A stretch of 64,000 nt of DNA from Acidobacteriota bacterium. Lineage in GTDB: Bacteria; Acidobacteriota; Terriglobia; Acidiferrales; UBA7541. The translations under genes and the position numbers were made by a program. The DNA is taken from assembly GCA_021788095.1 (NCBI GenBank), contig JAJYLB010000010.1:1-64000 (forward strand). The letters run 5' to 3'. This document shows positions 63,558 to 64,000 of this stretch, in pieces (position 1 is the stretch's first letter; each line of letters opens with the position of its first letter). The notes under the pieces were generated by a model. The model had not been told where the DNA came from and searched no databases. It saw only the letters and a program-made list of their open reading frames with translations.

Positions 63558-64000
63558 CTACTGTTTGGGGCAGTCAACGAGTCCCGAAACGGTGTGGGTC
63601 ACTTTGGCCTCGTTGCCGCCGTACCACTGGAGAGTCGTGCTGAAGCTATACGAGCCGCCGTAGTGGTTGGAATCGGGCGGGCCGGCAGTATAGCTCGCGG
63701 TGCACTGTGGCCCCGTCACGCCTCCCAGCTGGTTGTCAAGCTTGTCGAGGAACGTTTCGGCCGTCCCCTGCGGGTCGCCCTGGATCCCGCCCCCGTAAAG
63801 GAGCACGTGGACCCGCTCACGACGATGGGGCAATCGTTGGGGTAGTTAATGTTGACAGCCCATGTTTGGTTGTTGTCCGTCAGCGCGTCGCAGTAGGTAG
63901 CCGAGATGTCACCGCTGCTGGGGACCAAGCTGAAATCGCAAGTGATGACGTTGTCGTTGCCCGAGGGCCCCTCGGGGGAGATGGGGCAGTCGCCCACTTT
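63558..64000 (-). pseudogene. Secreted-like protein split by a frameshift, 5' end outside window
   Basis: Two overlapping minus-strand frames join into one protein. The upstream frame reads ITCDFSLVPSSGDISATYCD, ALTDNNQTWAVNINYPNDCP and VVSGSTCSF, then becomes Arg-rich. The downstream frame takes over at YGGGIQGDPQGTAETFLDKL and continues ASYTAGPPDSNHYGGSYSFS to GLVDCPKQ and a stop. The switch is near the G run at about 63786-63800. It may be a sequencing error or a real mutation. The start lies beyond 64000 or at GTG 63997. No family is recognised. Confidence 0.55.

Noticed and set aside
1..64000. CRISPR array
   Set aside because: No regularly spaced direct repeats were found; repeats present are isolated palindromes.

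Overview
The window is a high-GC bacterial chromosome segment with dense genes, Shine-Dalgarno sites and many overlapping start/stop pairs. I infer an acidobacterium-like soil or sediment organism. The basis is a soluble Ser/Thr kinase with TolB-like and TPR regions, an S10-type serine carboxypeptidase, the ARPP-1 (DUF6569) and DUF6065 families, FabV, and many dispersed palindromic repeats (for example the CATCCTGAGCGAAGCGAAGG type). No rRNA or other lineage marker is present, so the taxonomy is inference.

Layout. 0.1-0.9 kb: a DUF6065 gene interrupted by one in-frame TGA. 1.1-7.5 kb, minus strand: serA, folK, ruvB, ruvA, a class II aldolase and glutamate dehydrogenase. 7.7-11 kb: an ABC exporter pair (ATPase and FtsX/MacB-type permease) and a secreted esterase. 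11-12.2 kb: a graveyard of two gene remnants and at least four palindromic repeats. 12.2-26.4 kb: zinc-ribbon protein, kinase-TPR protein, winged-helix protein, then a housekeeping run of Xaa-Pro peptidase, accB, accC, thiE, an APC permease, a SpoIIE/PP2C phosphatase, nnr (NAD(P)HX repair), tsaE, fabV and a small membrane protein. 26.5-30.1 kb: tRNA-Cys, an L-lactate oxidation/uptake pair, and a decayed second copy of the tRNA-Cys 3' half, so the lactate pair is bracketed by direct repeats as in an old integrative island.

30.5-59.6 kb is a plus-strand exopolysaccharide locus of about 29 kb. It holds a FecR-like protein, Wza-type export protein, Wzc-type chain-length/tyrosine kinase protein and a NusG paralogue. 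A nonulosonate module follows (CMP-sugar synthetase fused to a KdsC-like HAD phosphatase, a short NeuB, and an unfamiliar GT-B-like protein). Next come a Wzx-type flippase, a Wzy/WaaL-type polymerase or ligase, two glycosyltransferases, a DegT-type aminotransferase-like protein, a FemAB-type acyltransferase, a NodB deacetylase and another GT4. A second nucleotide-sugar module (SDR, cupin, RmlD/WbvR-like reductase, Cap5G/WbjD-type 2-epimerase) precedes a fourth glycosyltransferase, a WecA-type initiating transferase with a soluble C-terminal extension, a TPR protein and, beyond a repeat-filled gap, a second O-antigen-ligase-like protein. Together these can start a lipid-linked repeat unit, build it with a sialic-acid-like sugar and a 2-acetamido-6-deoxyhexose, flip, polymerise, modify and export it (inference from families).

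59.6-64 kb: a nearly gene-free kilobase, an S10 peptidase, and a convergent pair of secreted or unknown proteins, the upstream one frameshifted and running off the window edge.
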